Translations under genes and position numbers: made by a program
Shown here: piece after piece, positions 17,649 to 25,337 of the stretch
Position numbering within the stretch: position 1 is the stretch's first letter
Layout: every line of letters begins with the position of its first letter
Notes under the pieces: model-generated
The model's input: the letters and a program-made list of their open reading frames with translations, nothing else
Told to the model about the DNA's origin: nothing
The model's database searches: none
From: Natronospirales bacterium
GTDB taxonomy: Bacteria > Pseudomonadota > Gammaproteobacteria > Natronospirales > REEB76
Length of the DNA stretch: 64,000 bases
Assembly (NCBI GenBank): GCA_021792635.1
Contig: JAJYUH010000005.1
Span: forward strand, 77,998-141,997
Direction of reading: 5' to 3'

Positions 17649-18853
17649 TGATACATCGGTCCCTAAAATATATTACTGCATCTATCTGGCTTAGTTTTGT
17701 GTATCTTGTCTCCAGGCCGGGTTCAGCTATCGTAACAGTCATCGCTTTTTCTGCATCGGTTGTTGTGTTTCTTTCGATGTTCGCACTCCGGCAAAGTTAC
17801 GCACAGGCATTCTCTAATAGCGGAAGTAACCGCATAGCTGTAATACTATCATCTGGTGTAAAGAATGAAACTGATAGCATGATTCCAGCTCGTCTAATTA
17901 GCGACATAAATCAGATATCAGGAACTTCCGGTTCCAATACGAGTTTTTTGTTGGCTCCAGAAATTGTGTCTTCACTTCGGGTTGAATACAAATCTACAAA
18001 TATACCAGCAACTATACTATTTCGGGGTATTACGCCGGGATATTGGAGAATGCATCCATTTATTCGAGTAATCGCGGGCAGAAGTTTTAATTCCGGAGTC
18101 GATGAGGTAATTGTCGGTAAACAAGCAGCGTTACGTTTCAAGAATTTACAGATTGGTGACTATGTGAAGGCTGCCGATCGAAGATGGCAGATTGTTGGAG
18201 AGTTTACTGCAAATCATTCGTTATTTGAATCCGAAGTTTGGACAGATAGCGCTGATCTTCAAGACGCACTACATCTCGGTAATAACTATTCAGCGCTACT
18301 AGTAGAGTTAGCGGATGCACGCAGCATTGGAATGCTTAGAAAAAGGCTAAACAAAATACCAAATACAAGTATCTCTGTTGTGTCAGAGAAAACCTACTAC
18401 AAGGGACAAGCAGCGCATACATTGGAATTTATGTCTCTAATTGCAATAATAATTACCGCCGTTATGGGTGTTTCGGCAACTCTCACATCAGCTAATATAT
18501 TGCGTAATGCAATACGAACACGAACTCGCGACATGGCAACGTTAGGAGCATTAGGATATTCGCGCAGTTTTATTGCGGGATTTCTCATAATTGAAAATGT
18601 GACTTTGGGATTGCTTGGAGGTACCGCAGCTTCGGTTATCATCTATTTCACACTAAATCACCGCGAGTTTAGCACTATGAATTTCGGTGGTTCTTTGAAT
18701 TCATCGTATCAGATTGCCTTTAATATCAGCATATCAACTTCTTCCATTACTTATTCAATCTTATATGCCGTCGTTATAAGTATTCTAGGCGCTTTTCCAG
18801 CTATATATAAAGCATTGAAAACTCCAATTGCTTTACAGATTCGAGATAATTGA
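17648..18853 (+). CDS. FtsX/MacB-type ABC transporter permease (second of pair)
   Basis: The product is 401 residues from a GTG start in TAGTG, overlapping the previous stop by one base; this is classic translational coupling. The layout matches its partner: an N-terminal helix (AIVTVIAFSASVVVFLSMF), a periplasmic MacB-like domain with ITPGYWRMHPFIRVIAGR (the family segment pairing GR...EVIVG), and three C-terminal helices. The coupling segment TRDMATLGALGYSRSFIAG is clear. The two permeases probably form a heterodimer. The ATP-binding subunit is not found between the flanking insertion sequences and must be lost or encoded elsewhere. Confidence 0.87.
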   Translation: MIHRSLKYITASIWLSFVYLVSRPGSAIVTVIAFSASVVVFLSMFALRQSYAQAFSNSGSNRIAVILSSGVKNETDSMIPARLISDINQISGTSGSNTSFLLAPEIVSSLRVEYKSTNIPATILFRGITPGYWRMHPFIRVIAGRSFNSGVDEVIVGKQAALRFKNLQIGDYVKAADRRWQIVGEFTANHSLFESEVWTDSADLQDALHLGNNYSALLVELADARSIGMLRKRLNKIPNTSISVVSEKTYYKGQAAHTLEFMSLIAIIITAVMGVSATLTSANILRNAIRTRTRDMATLGALGYSRSFIAGFLIIENVTLGLLGGTAASVIIYFTLNHREFSTMNFGGSLNSSYQIAFNISISTSSITYSILYAVVISILGAFPAIYKALKTPIALQIRDN

Positions 18854-18997
18854 CCGGATTCAGTAAAGGCGCAGCTGAAGGGAAAGTAAACCGCGCGGAG
18901 AGCTATAACTGAATCTGGTGTACGGACGATTTGAAAAAGGCGGCGTACCTGCTGACAATGTGTTTACCAAGACCCATTTCAGCAAGAGGAGTACGCC

Positions 18998-19196
18998 ATG
19001 AACGAATCTACTGTAGTTGCCTTTCTGAATCCAGAGGCACGGGTGGAAGACCCGCTGACGGAGCTACTGCGCACCGGCGCTCGACAGCTGATCCGGCAAG
19101 CGGTGGAAGCCGAGGTGGCTGAGTTGTTGGCCCGGTATGTAGGCGAGCGTGACGCGGCGGGTCGTGCGGCGGTGGTGCGCAACGGTCATCTGCCGG
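18998..19196 (+). pseudogene. N-terminal fragment of an IS256-family transposase
   Basis: The first 66 or so residues match the start of mutator-type (IS256) transposases: LTELLRTGARQLIRQAVEAE, LLARYVGERDAAGRAA and VVRNGHLP. The frame is cut at 19197, where an IS21-type terminus (TGTCA and repeats) begins; the few codons beyond that point are foreign. The sequence upstream (about 18905-18997) probably contains the left end of this dead element. Confidence 0.8.
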
Positions 19197-19296
19197 TGTC
19201 AATTTTCACCGAATGGAGCCACGGTGTTTTCAGCTAATGGAGCCAGGTGATTTTCAGGTAATGGCACCAGTGGATTTTCACTAATGGAGCCAGTGG
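19197..19296. repeat. Left terminal repeats of an IS21-type element
   Basis: Starting with TGTCA, four imperfect tandem copies of a unit of about 24 bases follow, each with an ATTTTCA-like block and AATGGAGCCA or AATGGCACCA. Multiple transposase-binding repeats after a terminal TGTCA-like sequence are characteristic of IS21-family ends. They sit inside the broken IS256 remnant, and an istA start follows about 70 bases later. Confidence 0.65.
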
Positions 19297-19363
19297 CGAG
19301 GGGGATCTGAGGCTCGAACGTTTTCTTTAGCGGTAGGCTGCCGGCTTTTTGCCGGGAGCCGCC

Positions 19364-19419
19364 ATGAGCAAGAGGACGTTTGAGAGGTATCAGTACCGAC
19401 AGATCCTGGTGCGGCTGCG
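19364..19419 (+). pseudogene. IS21-type istA fragment interrupted by IS256
   Basis: The frame opens MSKRTFERYQYRQILVRLR, the start of an IstA-like transposase, and is split by the IS256 copy at 19420-20723. Joining across that IS restores QG as the next codons, as in intact IstA (RLRQG). A second IS21-type terminus then cuts the gene at 20740. Only about 20 codons of istA survive. Confidence 0.6.
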
Positions 19420-20723
19420 GGACTGTCTAGATTTTCGTGTTTTCTGGGCCATACCCTTAATGAGGAGGACCTGGTATGGCAATACGATCCGAGGTATTAG
19501 ACGAGCTGCTGCAGGGAGCCGATTCCAAGCAGCTGTTTGAGAAGGACGGCTTGCTCACGGAGCTGAAGAAGGCACTGGCCGAGCGCATGCTGAACGCTGA
19601 GATGGATGAGCATCTCAAGGCGCACGATGCGCCGGAGGGCGGCGTACGCAATCACCGCAATGGCTACAGCGACAAAACAGTGCTGAGCGAGAATGGCAAG
19701 CTACCGCTATCGATTCCGCGGGACCGGGCGGGGACGTTTGAACCGGCGCTGATTGCCAAGTACCGACGGCGGCTGCCGGGATTCGATGCCAAGTTGCTCT
19801 CGCTGTATGCGCGCGGCATGACGGTGCGCGATATTCAGGGGCATCTGGAGGAACTCTATGGGGTGGAGATCTCCCCGGCGCTGATCAGCAGCGTCACCGA
19901 CGCGGTGGTGGAGGAAGTCGGTGCTTGGCAGAATCGACCGCTGGAACCGGTCTACCCGGTGGTATTTTTTGATGCCTTGCGTGTCAAGATCCGCGACGAA
20001 GGCCTGGTGCGCAACAAGGCGGTGTACCTGGCGCTCGGGGTGCGTGGTGATGGCACCAAGGAGATCCTGGGGCTTTGGATCGAGCAAACCGAGGGTGCCA
20101 AGTTCTGGCTGCGGGTGATGAACGAACTCAAAAACCGCGGCGTGCTGGATATACTGATTGCCGTGGTGGATGGCCTCAAAGGCTTTCCCGAAGCGATCAC
20201 TGCGGTGTTTCCCGAGGCCCAGATTCAGACCTGCATCGTGCACCTGATCCGCCACTCGCTCAGCTGTGTGAGCTGGAAAGAGCGCAAGCCCGTGGCCACC
20301 GCCTTGAAGGAGGTCTACCGGGCCAAAGATGCCGAGGCAGCGCGCGTGGCTTTAGAGGCCTTTGCCGAGGGCCCCTGGGGACGGCGCTATCCGGCGATTG
20401 CCGACAGTTGGCGCCGGCATTGGGAACAGGTCATTCCGTTTTTTGCTTATCCTCCGGAAGTGCGGCGGCTGATTTACACGACCAACGCCATCAAAAGCCT
20501 GCACAGCCAGGTGCGTCGCGCCGTGCGGGTGCGCGGGCATTTCCCCAACGACGAAGCGGCCACAAAGTTGATCTATCTGGTCCTGCGCGAAGTCTCCAAG
20601 GATTGGACCAGGGCGGCACGCGATTGGTCCGCCGCTCGTACCCAGTTTCTGCTACTGTTTGGAGAGCGTTTCAGTGCGGCACTTTACTAACGAGGGCCCA
20701 CACACAAAATTCTGGATAGGCTC
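19420..20723 (+). mobile_element. Complete IS256-family insertion sequence with 9-bp target duplication
   Basis: Imperfect inverted ends are seen (left GGACTGTCTAGATTTTCGTG; right, on the reverse strand, GAGCCTATCCAGAATTTTGTG). The direct repeat GCGGCTGCG flanks them at 19411-19419 and 20724-20732; 8-9 bp duplications are normal for IS256. It carries one transposase gene and inserted into an istA gene in the same orientation. Confidence 0.8.
19476..20690 (+). CDS. IS256-family (mutator type) transposase
   Basis: The transposase is full length at 404 residues. It has the N-terminal HRNGYSDKTV-type segment, the GMTVRDIQGHLEELYG helix-turn-helix, and a DDE catalytic domain with Asp in VVFFDALRVK and AVVDGLKGFPEAI and the C-terminal Glu in the FPNDEAATKLIYL region. 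The IHAIKSLH-equivalent here is TTNAIKSLHSQVRRA, a mutator signature. GAGGAGG precedes the ATG. It appears intact and could be active. Confidence 0.95.
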   Translation: MAIRSEVLDELLQGADSKQLFEKDGLLTELKKALAERMLNAEMDEHLKAHDAPEGGVRNHRNGYSDKTVLSENGKLPLSIPRDRAGTFEPALIAKYRRRLPGFDAKLLSLYARGMTVRDIQGHLEELYGVEISPALISSVTDAVVEEVGAWQNRPLEPVYPVVFFDALRVKIRDEGLVRNKAVYLALGVRGDGTKEILGLWIEQTEGAKFWLRVMNELKNRGVLDILIAVVDGLKGFPEAITAVFPEAQIQTCIVHLIRHSLSCVSWKERKPVATALKEVYRAKDAEAARVALEAFAEGPWGRRYPAIADSWRRHWEQVIPFFAYPPEVRRLIYTTNAIKSLHSQVRRAVRVRGHFPNDEAATKLIYLVLREVSKDWTRAARDWSAARTQFLLLFGERFSAALY

Positions 20724-20739
20724 GCGGCTGCGCCAGGGG

Positions 20740-20770
20740 TGTCACTTTTCGCCTTAATGGCGCCACCTGG
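20740..20770. repeat. IS21-type terminal repeat, left copy
   Basis: TGTCACTTTTCGCC is followed by TTAATGGCGCCACCTGG. It matches, in inverted orientation, the repeat at 22871-22925. The pair brackets an RHS cassette, a candidate immunity gene and small remnants. Confidence 0.6.
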
Positions 20771-20906
20771 AAGGGCCATTATTGGGACTCGAACAGGCTT
20801 TAAGCGTGCGTGTTTTTATATCTAGGGTATCCGGATTTTCTGGTTGATTTTGGCTCTCAAAAGTCCCTACCTGACAATCTCTTCTCGGTTGATCGTTTCC
20901 GAGCCT

Positions 20907-21020
20907 ATGGCAGGATTTCTGAGCCGTCCGGTAGCGGATCGCCGTCTTACCGATTGGCTAAAGGAAGTGCCGACACTCGTTGGCATCCGCACGCTCGATC
21001 ACTTTATTGCTTCCCATTGA
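20907..21020 (+). pseudogene. Possible C-terminal remnant of a RadC-like (JAB/MPN) protein
   Basis: The 37-residue frame contains PVADRRLTDWLK and LVGIRTLDHFIASH. This resembles the end of RadC-type proteins (ADR-LT-RL, then LLGI-LDH-I). The conserved HxH...D active-site part is missing upstream. The match rests on a short stretch read by eye, so it is tentative. Confidence 0.4.
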
Positions 21021-21079
21021 CTGAATGCGCTTGGGCAACCAATTGTCTTAGTATCGAGTCAATCACGGCTAGCTGTGAT

Positions 21080-21226
21080 TCAAAAGGTGTAGTCCGTGGT
21101 CCCGTAGGGCGTGGTCATGTCGCCGTCGGCGTCGTAGCTCGCGCTGTAGACCACCGTCCCGGCACTGTCGGTCACGCTCGCCACCGCATACGGGTGGTTG
21201 GGATCATAATCGGTTTGTTGGCGACG
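21080..21226 (-). pseudogene. RHS/YD-repeat core fragment
   Basis: On the minus strand the frame reads DYDPNHPYAVASVTDSAG, TVVYSASYDADGDMTT and then stops at 21080. These are YD-repeat units of an RHS protein core. The piece is isolated, has no start, and lies just downstream of the third cassette's partner gene, so it is a leftover of a further RHS copy. Confidence 0.6.
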
Positions 21227-21265
21227 GCGAGGCTATCGGTCATGTTGGTACCCACCACCCTTCCA

Positions 21266-21802
21266 TCAGAAATTCTCAATCGGCCGCCCTGTGATGCGAT
21301 CCACGAAGGGCGCCTGCGGGCAACGTACGTGGAGCTTGCGGATCAAATCGTCCGCCTCCCTCATCATCAGACTGATGTAAATCTTTTTTCCACCCGGACC
21401 AACGACGTAAGCGTTTTGTCGCGTCAGCAGGATTTTCTGTATCTCGGTATACGCAAACCGCACCGGCCGCCAACGCTGGCGGTATATCCCATGGTCCGTA
21501 AGCATGATCTCAATTAAAAACACATAAATCGTTCTAATGAATATGCACAAGAGCATCGCAATAAGTACCCAAAAAGTAATTAAATCCTTTAGTTTTATAT
21601 GGGTACTCGAATCTATTAACGTTATGCCATAAACAACCACACCGAAGGATAAGATTGTCCCAAAATAAAAAAACCATTTCAGGTAGCTTGGGAACGCATA
21701 GACATCCAGGCCGCCCACCGACTCGTGGCGACTCCGCCCGGCCAGCCAGGCAAACACCAGAAACGCCAGGGAGGCAAGCAGATACGCGCCGATTACACCC
21801 AT
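21266..21802 (-). CDS. Small membrane protein, candidate immunity for the third RHS tip
   Basis: The 178-residue protein has a predicted N-terminal helix (VIGAYLLASLAFLVFAWLAG), two further hydrophobic helices (WFFYFGTILSFGVVVYGITL and FWVLIAMLLCIFIRTIYVFL) and a soluble C-terminal portion (RFAYTEIQKILL...) resembling a small beta-rich PH-like fold. I recognise no named family. Its position 33 bases downstream of an RHS C-terminal cassette, on the same strand and AT-richer than the core, is where cognate immunity genes normally lie. Confidence 0.5.
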   Translation of the reverse strand: MGVIGAYLLASLAFLVFAWLAGRSRHESVGGLDVYAFPSYLKWFFYFGTILSFGVVVYGITLIDSSTHIKLKDLITFWVLIAMLLCIFIRTIYVFLIEIMLTDHGIYRQRWRPVRFAYTEIQKILLTRQNAYVVGPGGKKIYISLMMREADDLIRKLHVRCPQAPFVDRITGRPIENF

Positions 21803-21835
21803 CGGTACTTCATCCGGTCAAGAACGGTTTGCGTT

Positions 21836-22834
21836 TCACGGACCGCCTCCCGCTTGTGAGCTCAGAGTGATTCGTAGCGCACCGCCCGCACCGGCCAAGA
21901 CGTGCCCTTCCGTAAAATCCAGCCGGTGCAGATTCACGGCGGTCGTCTGGTCGAGCGACTGCACCGCCCTCCCGGCATCGTCCGCCGAGGTCGCCGCATG
22001 CGCCCCCAGACCGCCGATGGCGGCCGCGGCCACATCCGTCAGGCTGCGCACGCAGCCGTAGTTGAGCTCCTGCCGGGCAATCTCGGCGCTGGTATTGACC
22101 CCGACACTCAAGCCGGTGTCGAGGGTCGCAGCAATCAAATCCCGTTCCACCGCGACCGCCGCCGCCGGATCATCCAAGAGACCGGCCACGCCACCGGCTA
22201 ATCCATCAATCAATGCATCATGAACCAGTTGACTTCCGCGATCACCGTTGAGATAACCATTCACAAGACCGAACCCTATGCCGATCGCAGTGCCAGCAAT
22301 AGCAGAGACTGGATCCTGTCCACTCGGGTCCATGCGGTCAACGGGATCGTCGAGCACGTAACTGTAGAGATTGCTGCTGCCGCCCTGGAACAGCACCGGA
22401 TCGGGCTGCAGCCAGGTGCCCGTGGCCGCATCGTAGTCACGCGCGCCAAAATGCACCAGATGCGTCAGCGGGTCATAGAGCCCGCCCGCGAACCCGAACG
22501 GCTGGAACCCGGGGTTGGTGTCCTGGGTGACGTTGCCCCAGGCGTCGTAGCGGAGTTGCTGAACCACCGCGCCGGTACTTGCATCCACAATCAGCACCGG
22601 GCTGCCCACCTGGTTGGAGATCACCCGATACACCACCCCGCCCTTGATGATGTAATCCGGCACGTTCGGCCGCGTACCATAGACAAACTGCTCGACGATC
22701 TGGCCCGCAGCGTCCATCTCGGCAATCGGCTGCAACTGCCCGTCATACAGAAATCCTTCGGTCAGTTTGCCGTTCACTTCCTTGCCCACCAAGCGGTTCT
22801 GTCCATCATAAATGTAGGAGCTAAAACCAAGCAA
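21836..22834 (-). CDS. RHS-repeat C-terminal cassette 3 (orphan, 5'-truncated)
   Basis: The readable part has about 330 residues. The first 170 are RHS core (YIYDGQNRLVGKEVNG, then NPGFQPFGFAGGLYDPLTHLVHFGARDYD) ending in the DPSG junction motif. The remaining 155 or so form a unique tip (AIGIGFGLVNGYLNGDRG, NLHRLDFTEGHVL) of unknown activity. The ORF start is arbitrary: homology begins at YIYDGQ, and the sequence upstream changes to an IS21-type terminus at 22871-22925. It is therefore an orphan module that needs recombination into a complete rhs gene to be displayed. Confidence 0.75.
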   Translation of the reverse strand: MLGFSSYIYDGQNRLVGKEVNGKLTEGFLYDGQLQPIAEMDAAGQIVEQFVYGTRPNVPDYIIKGGVVYRVISNQVGSPVLIVDASTGAVVQQLRYDAWGNVTQDTNPGFQPFGFAGGLYDPLTHLVHFGARDYDAATGTWLQPDPVLFQGGSSNLYSYVLDDPVDRMDPSGQDPVSAIAGTAIGIGFGLVNGYLNGDRGSQLVHDALIDGLAGGVAGLLDDPAAAVAVERDLIAATLDTGLSVGVNTSAEIARQELNYGCVRSLTDVAAAAIGGLGAHAATSADDAGRAVQSLDQTTAVNLHRLDFTEGHVLAGAGGALRITLSSQAGGGP

Positions 22835-22870
22835 TCTTAAACCCGGTTCGAGCCCCCGTTATCCACATGT

Positions 22871-22925
22871 CCAGGTGGCGCCATTACGCCGAAAATCCCT
22901 GGCTCCATTAGGGCGGAAAGTGACA
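22871..22925. repeat. IS21-type terminal repeats, right copy
   Basis: Read on the minus strand, it begins TGTCACTTTCCGCCC and contains two repeat units (TAATGGAGCCAGGG and TAATGGCGCCACCTGG). It is the inverted partner of the copy at 20740-20770. I see no matching target duplication outside the two ends. Confidence 0.6.
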
Positions 22926-22930
22926 ACTGG

Positions 22931-23725
22931 CTAATGCTTCGCCGCTCCGGCCGGTTTGCGCAGGCGCACGACCGCGCAATTCAATGCATAGCTATTCGGC
23001 CCATTCGGATGCAGAGTCAATGGTGGCAGATACCGAGTTCTCTGCGCAATCGAGCGGCGCGCCCGGGGATCCGGTACCACCTGGACGGTGAAGCGGAACG
23101 ATGCCAGGGTCCATTCCACGCTTGGCTTGCCCGGCTTCTTCACGATCGTCGGATCGCGCATCCTCAGCGTGATCTTCATGCCCCGCAGTTTGAAGCTCCG
23201 CGTCAGCCCATACTGAGGATAGCGTGTACAGGCACCGAGAATATCAGGGATCAAAAACCGCCCCCGGCTGTCCCAGTCACCATACGGTTCTTGTCTCTCA
23301 ACCAATAAATTGTAGTAATGTACTGGCGTCGAAAGAGGTTCTCCACGTTTCGCATGATATAGCGCGGACAGGATGCATTCAAAATCCCCGGAATAGTCGA
23401 AATTGGGGTCGGTATATAAATACGTATGGCACCGCAACCGATAGAGCTTTCTCCCATCGGTACCATAGATCGGCAACTCCAGACCCGCATGCGGGCCATC
23501 CTTGAACGTGTAGTGTCGCTCCACGGGGCGGATTTTGGGCCACGCGGAACTGTGGATGACCCACGGCTTAGGGGGGTAGCCGGGGAGACTATATACGCCC
23601 CAAGCCTGTCCACTACCTCCCCAAGCCAACCCACTGAGAAAGATGACCAGCATGGTCACCCCGTACTCCAAAGCCAGGCTGCCTTTGCAAGCAATGAGAC
23701 GTCTGAACGACCATAAACATTTCAT
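22931..23725 (-). CDS. Uncharacterised secreted protein in the RHS region
   Basis: About 264 residues from the ATG at 23725, whose bases overlap the previous stop (ATGA-type coupling). An N-terminal hydrophobic segment (ALEYGVTMLVIFLSGLAWG) suggests export. The rest is soluble with several Cys, Tyr and Arg residues (LYRLRCHTYLYTDPNF, ALNCAVVRLRKPA). I recognise no family. Being coupled to the preceding gene and downstream of RHS cassette 2, it may be part of that cassette's immunity or an accessory pair. Confidence 0.5.
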   Translation of the reverse strand: MKCLWSFRRLIACKGSLALEYGVTMLVIFLSGLAWGGSGQAWGVYSLPGYPPKPWVIHSSAWPKIRPVERHYTFKDGPHAGLELPIYGTDGRKLYRLRCHTYLYTDPNFDYSGDFECILSALYHAKRGEPLSTPVHYYNLLVERQEPYGDWDSRGRFLIPDILGACTRYPQYGLTRSFKLRGMKITLRMRDPTIVKKPGKPSVEWTLASFRFTVQVVPDPRARRSIAQRTRYLPPLTLHPNGPNSYALNCAVVRLRKPAGAAKH

Positions 23726-24300
23726 TGCCACTTCAACCGAATATACTGATTTCTTCCAAACGTAACGTACCATGGTAATAGCAGGAATCGAATTCCGTCG
23801 AGACTCGGTCCACATGACAGATATTTCCTCTCACCTGAATTAAGGTGAAATTTGATTGGTGCGGATCCGCACCAATCAATCTGGAGAGCTATCTCGTGAT
23901 CGCCTGGATCAAGCATGTACGTCTTTTTCGTGCCATCAAGAATCTGGCCAGCAGGCATGCCGTCAATATGTACTTGGTATGCCCGAAGGCGGTCAATATA
24001 GGAATGCGCACGGGACAATATTAGTTGGCTTGATTCTGAACCTGAACCCAGGGTCGAATTTTCTATACTCCCTCGGGACAATTCAATTCTTGAAATCTTT
24101 CGAACACTCTTAAAAAAAGGTCCAACCACAAGGCTGAAAACAATTGAAAATCCCCCGATAAAGAGAATAACAAACGCAATATCTGGAAGTTGAAATCCAA
24201 GTGCGCGCGGGGCCATATGCTTTATCCAACGGATTACAAGCCCAGTGAAAATTAAACTTGGAATCAATATCAGAACGGTGATAATAGCTCTCCTAATCAT
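23722..24300 (-). CDS. Membrane-anchored protein, candidate immunity for RHS tip 2
   Basis: The 192-residue product has two N-terminal transmembrane helices (IITVLILIPSLIFTGLVI and IAFVILFIGGFSIVFSLVVG). A soluble domain with QVHIDGMPAGQILDGTKK follows, a beta-sandwich-like carrier segment seen in DUF2846-type lipoproteins. The ATG at 24300 lies 3 bases after the stop of cassette 2 and has GGAAG upstream. It is AT-rich compared with the RHS core. An immunity role is inferred from position only. Confidence 0.5.
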   Translation of the reverse strand: MIRRAIITVLILIPSLIFTGLVIRWIKHMAPRALGFQLPDIAFVILFIGGFSIVFSLVVGPFFKSVRKISRIELSRGSIENSTLGSGSESSQLILSRAHSYIDRLRAYQVHIDGMPAGQILDGTKKTYMLDPGDHEIALQIDWCGSAPIKFHLNSGERKYLSCGPSLDGIRFLLLPWYVTFGRNQYIRLKWQ

Positions 24301-24302
24301 TA

Positions 24303-25334
24303 TTACTTCCCGCATCCGCAATCATTGCCCGCTGTTAAGGCTGCGGCAACTCCAACCGAAACAGCGCCCGCTGCCAGACCAATTGCACCACCCTCCGCAA
24401 ATTTAGCCTCTAATCCGATTGCGTTGGCAACGGCTGACGAAACGACTCCAGCAGCGGCACCGCCGGCTGGGACTGCTACTGCAGGAGGCGCACCAGCTTG
24501 CTGGAGCCCATAGGTTACTAAACCACCAGCTTCTCCTCCGACTGCGCCAGGACCCACTTGTGCACCGCTACTTGTAGCACCGGCTATAAAACCGACAGCA
24601 ACATTGTTTGCCGCTGTATCCGCTGAAAAGTAACCAGCTATGGCGCCTCCAATACCACCGACGAGAGCGCCGGGTATTGCGCCAGGACCGGTTTCCGATG
24701 TGGCAGCTGCACCAGCAAGTGCACCACCTATAGCGCCTGATATTGCTAAAATTGCTCTATTACTTAAGCAATACAACCCACTGGGATCAATGAAATTGAT
24801 CGGATCGTTTCCAGCGTATCCATAAAGACTGGTTTCCCCTCCCGCAAACAGGATTGGATCCCGACTGATCCAGCGCCCCGTCTCCGGGTCATAATCCCGT
24901 GCCCCAAAGTGCACGAGGCCGGTGTCGGGATCGTAGAGCCCGCCCGCAAACCCGAACGGCTGAAATCCCGGGTTCGAGTCGGATGTCACATTGCCCCACG
25001 CGTCATAGCTGATCTGCTCGGCAATCATACCCGTGCTCGCATTCACAATCAGCACCGGGCTGCCCACCTGGTGGGGAATCACCCGGTACTCCACTCCGCT
25101 CTTGATGATGTAGTCCGGCACGTTCGGCCGAGTACCATAGATGAACTGCTCCACAATCTGGCCGGTGGCATCGGTCTCGGCCACCGGGTTCAATTGACCG
25201 TCATACAGAAATCCTTCGGTCAGTTTGCCGTTCACTTCCTTGCCCACCAGCCGGCCTTCTCTATCATAGTAATACTGGACGCTCGTGCTGTTCGGCAGCG
25301 TCACTTTCAATCGTCTAGTACAGCAACCGTTCAA
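24303..25334 (-). CDS. RHS-repeat C-terminal cassette 2 (orphan) with Gly/Ala-rich tip
   Basis: The 343-residue ORF starts with core sequence (VTLPNSTSVQYYYDREG, RLVGKEVNGKLTEGFLYDG) nearly identical to cassettes 1 and 3. It ends the core at NDPINFIDPSGLY. The tip of about 150 residues is packed with Gly, Ala and Val (AISGAIGGALAGAA, GAVGGEAGGLVTYG) and ends in NDCGCGK, suggesting membrane insertion by glycine-zipper helices. No full-length N-terminal RHS part precedes it, so it is a silent or recombinational cassette unless an upstream start works. Confidence 0.75.
   Translation of the reverse strand: MNGCCTRRLKVTLPNSTSVQYYYDREGRLVGKEVNGKLTEGFLYDGQLNPVAETDATGQIVEQFIYGTRPNVPDYIIKSGVEYRVIPHQVGSPVLIVNASTGMIAEQISYDAWGNVTSDSNPGFQPFGFAGGLYDPDTGLVHFGARDYDPETGRWISRDPILFAGGETSLYGYAGNDPINFIDPSGLYCLSNRAILAISGAIGGALAGAAATSETGPGAIPGALVGGIGGAIAGYFSADTAANNVAVGFIAGATSSGAQVGPGAVGGEAGGLVTYGLQQAGAPPAVAVPAGGAAAGVVSSAVANAIGLEAKFAEGGAIGLAAGAVSVGVAAALTAGNDCGCGK
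24821..25270. repeat. RHS core direct repeat shared by three cassettes
   Basis: This block is almost identical to 26303-26752 and clearly related to about 22360-22812. For example, CATAAAGACTGGTTTCCCCT occurs exactly at 24821 and 26303. It encodes the conserved RHS core just before the variable tips. Such repeats permit homologous exchange of tips. Confidence 0.8.
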
Positions 25335-25337
25335 GTA

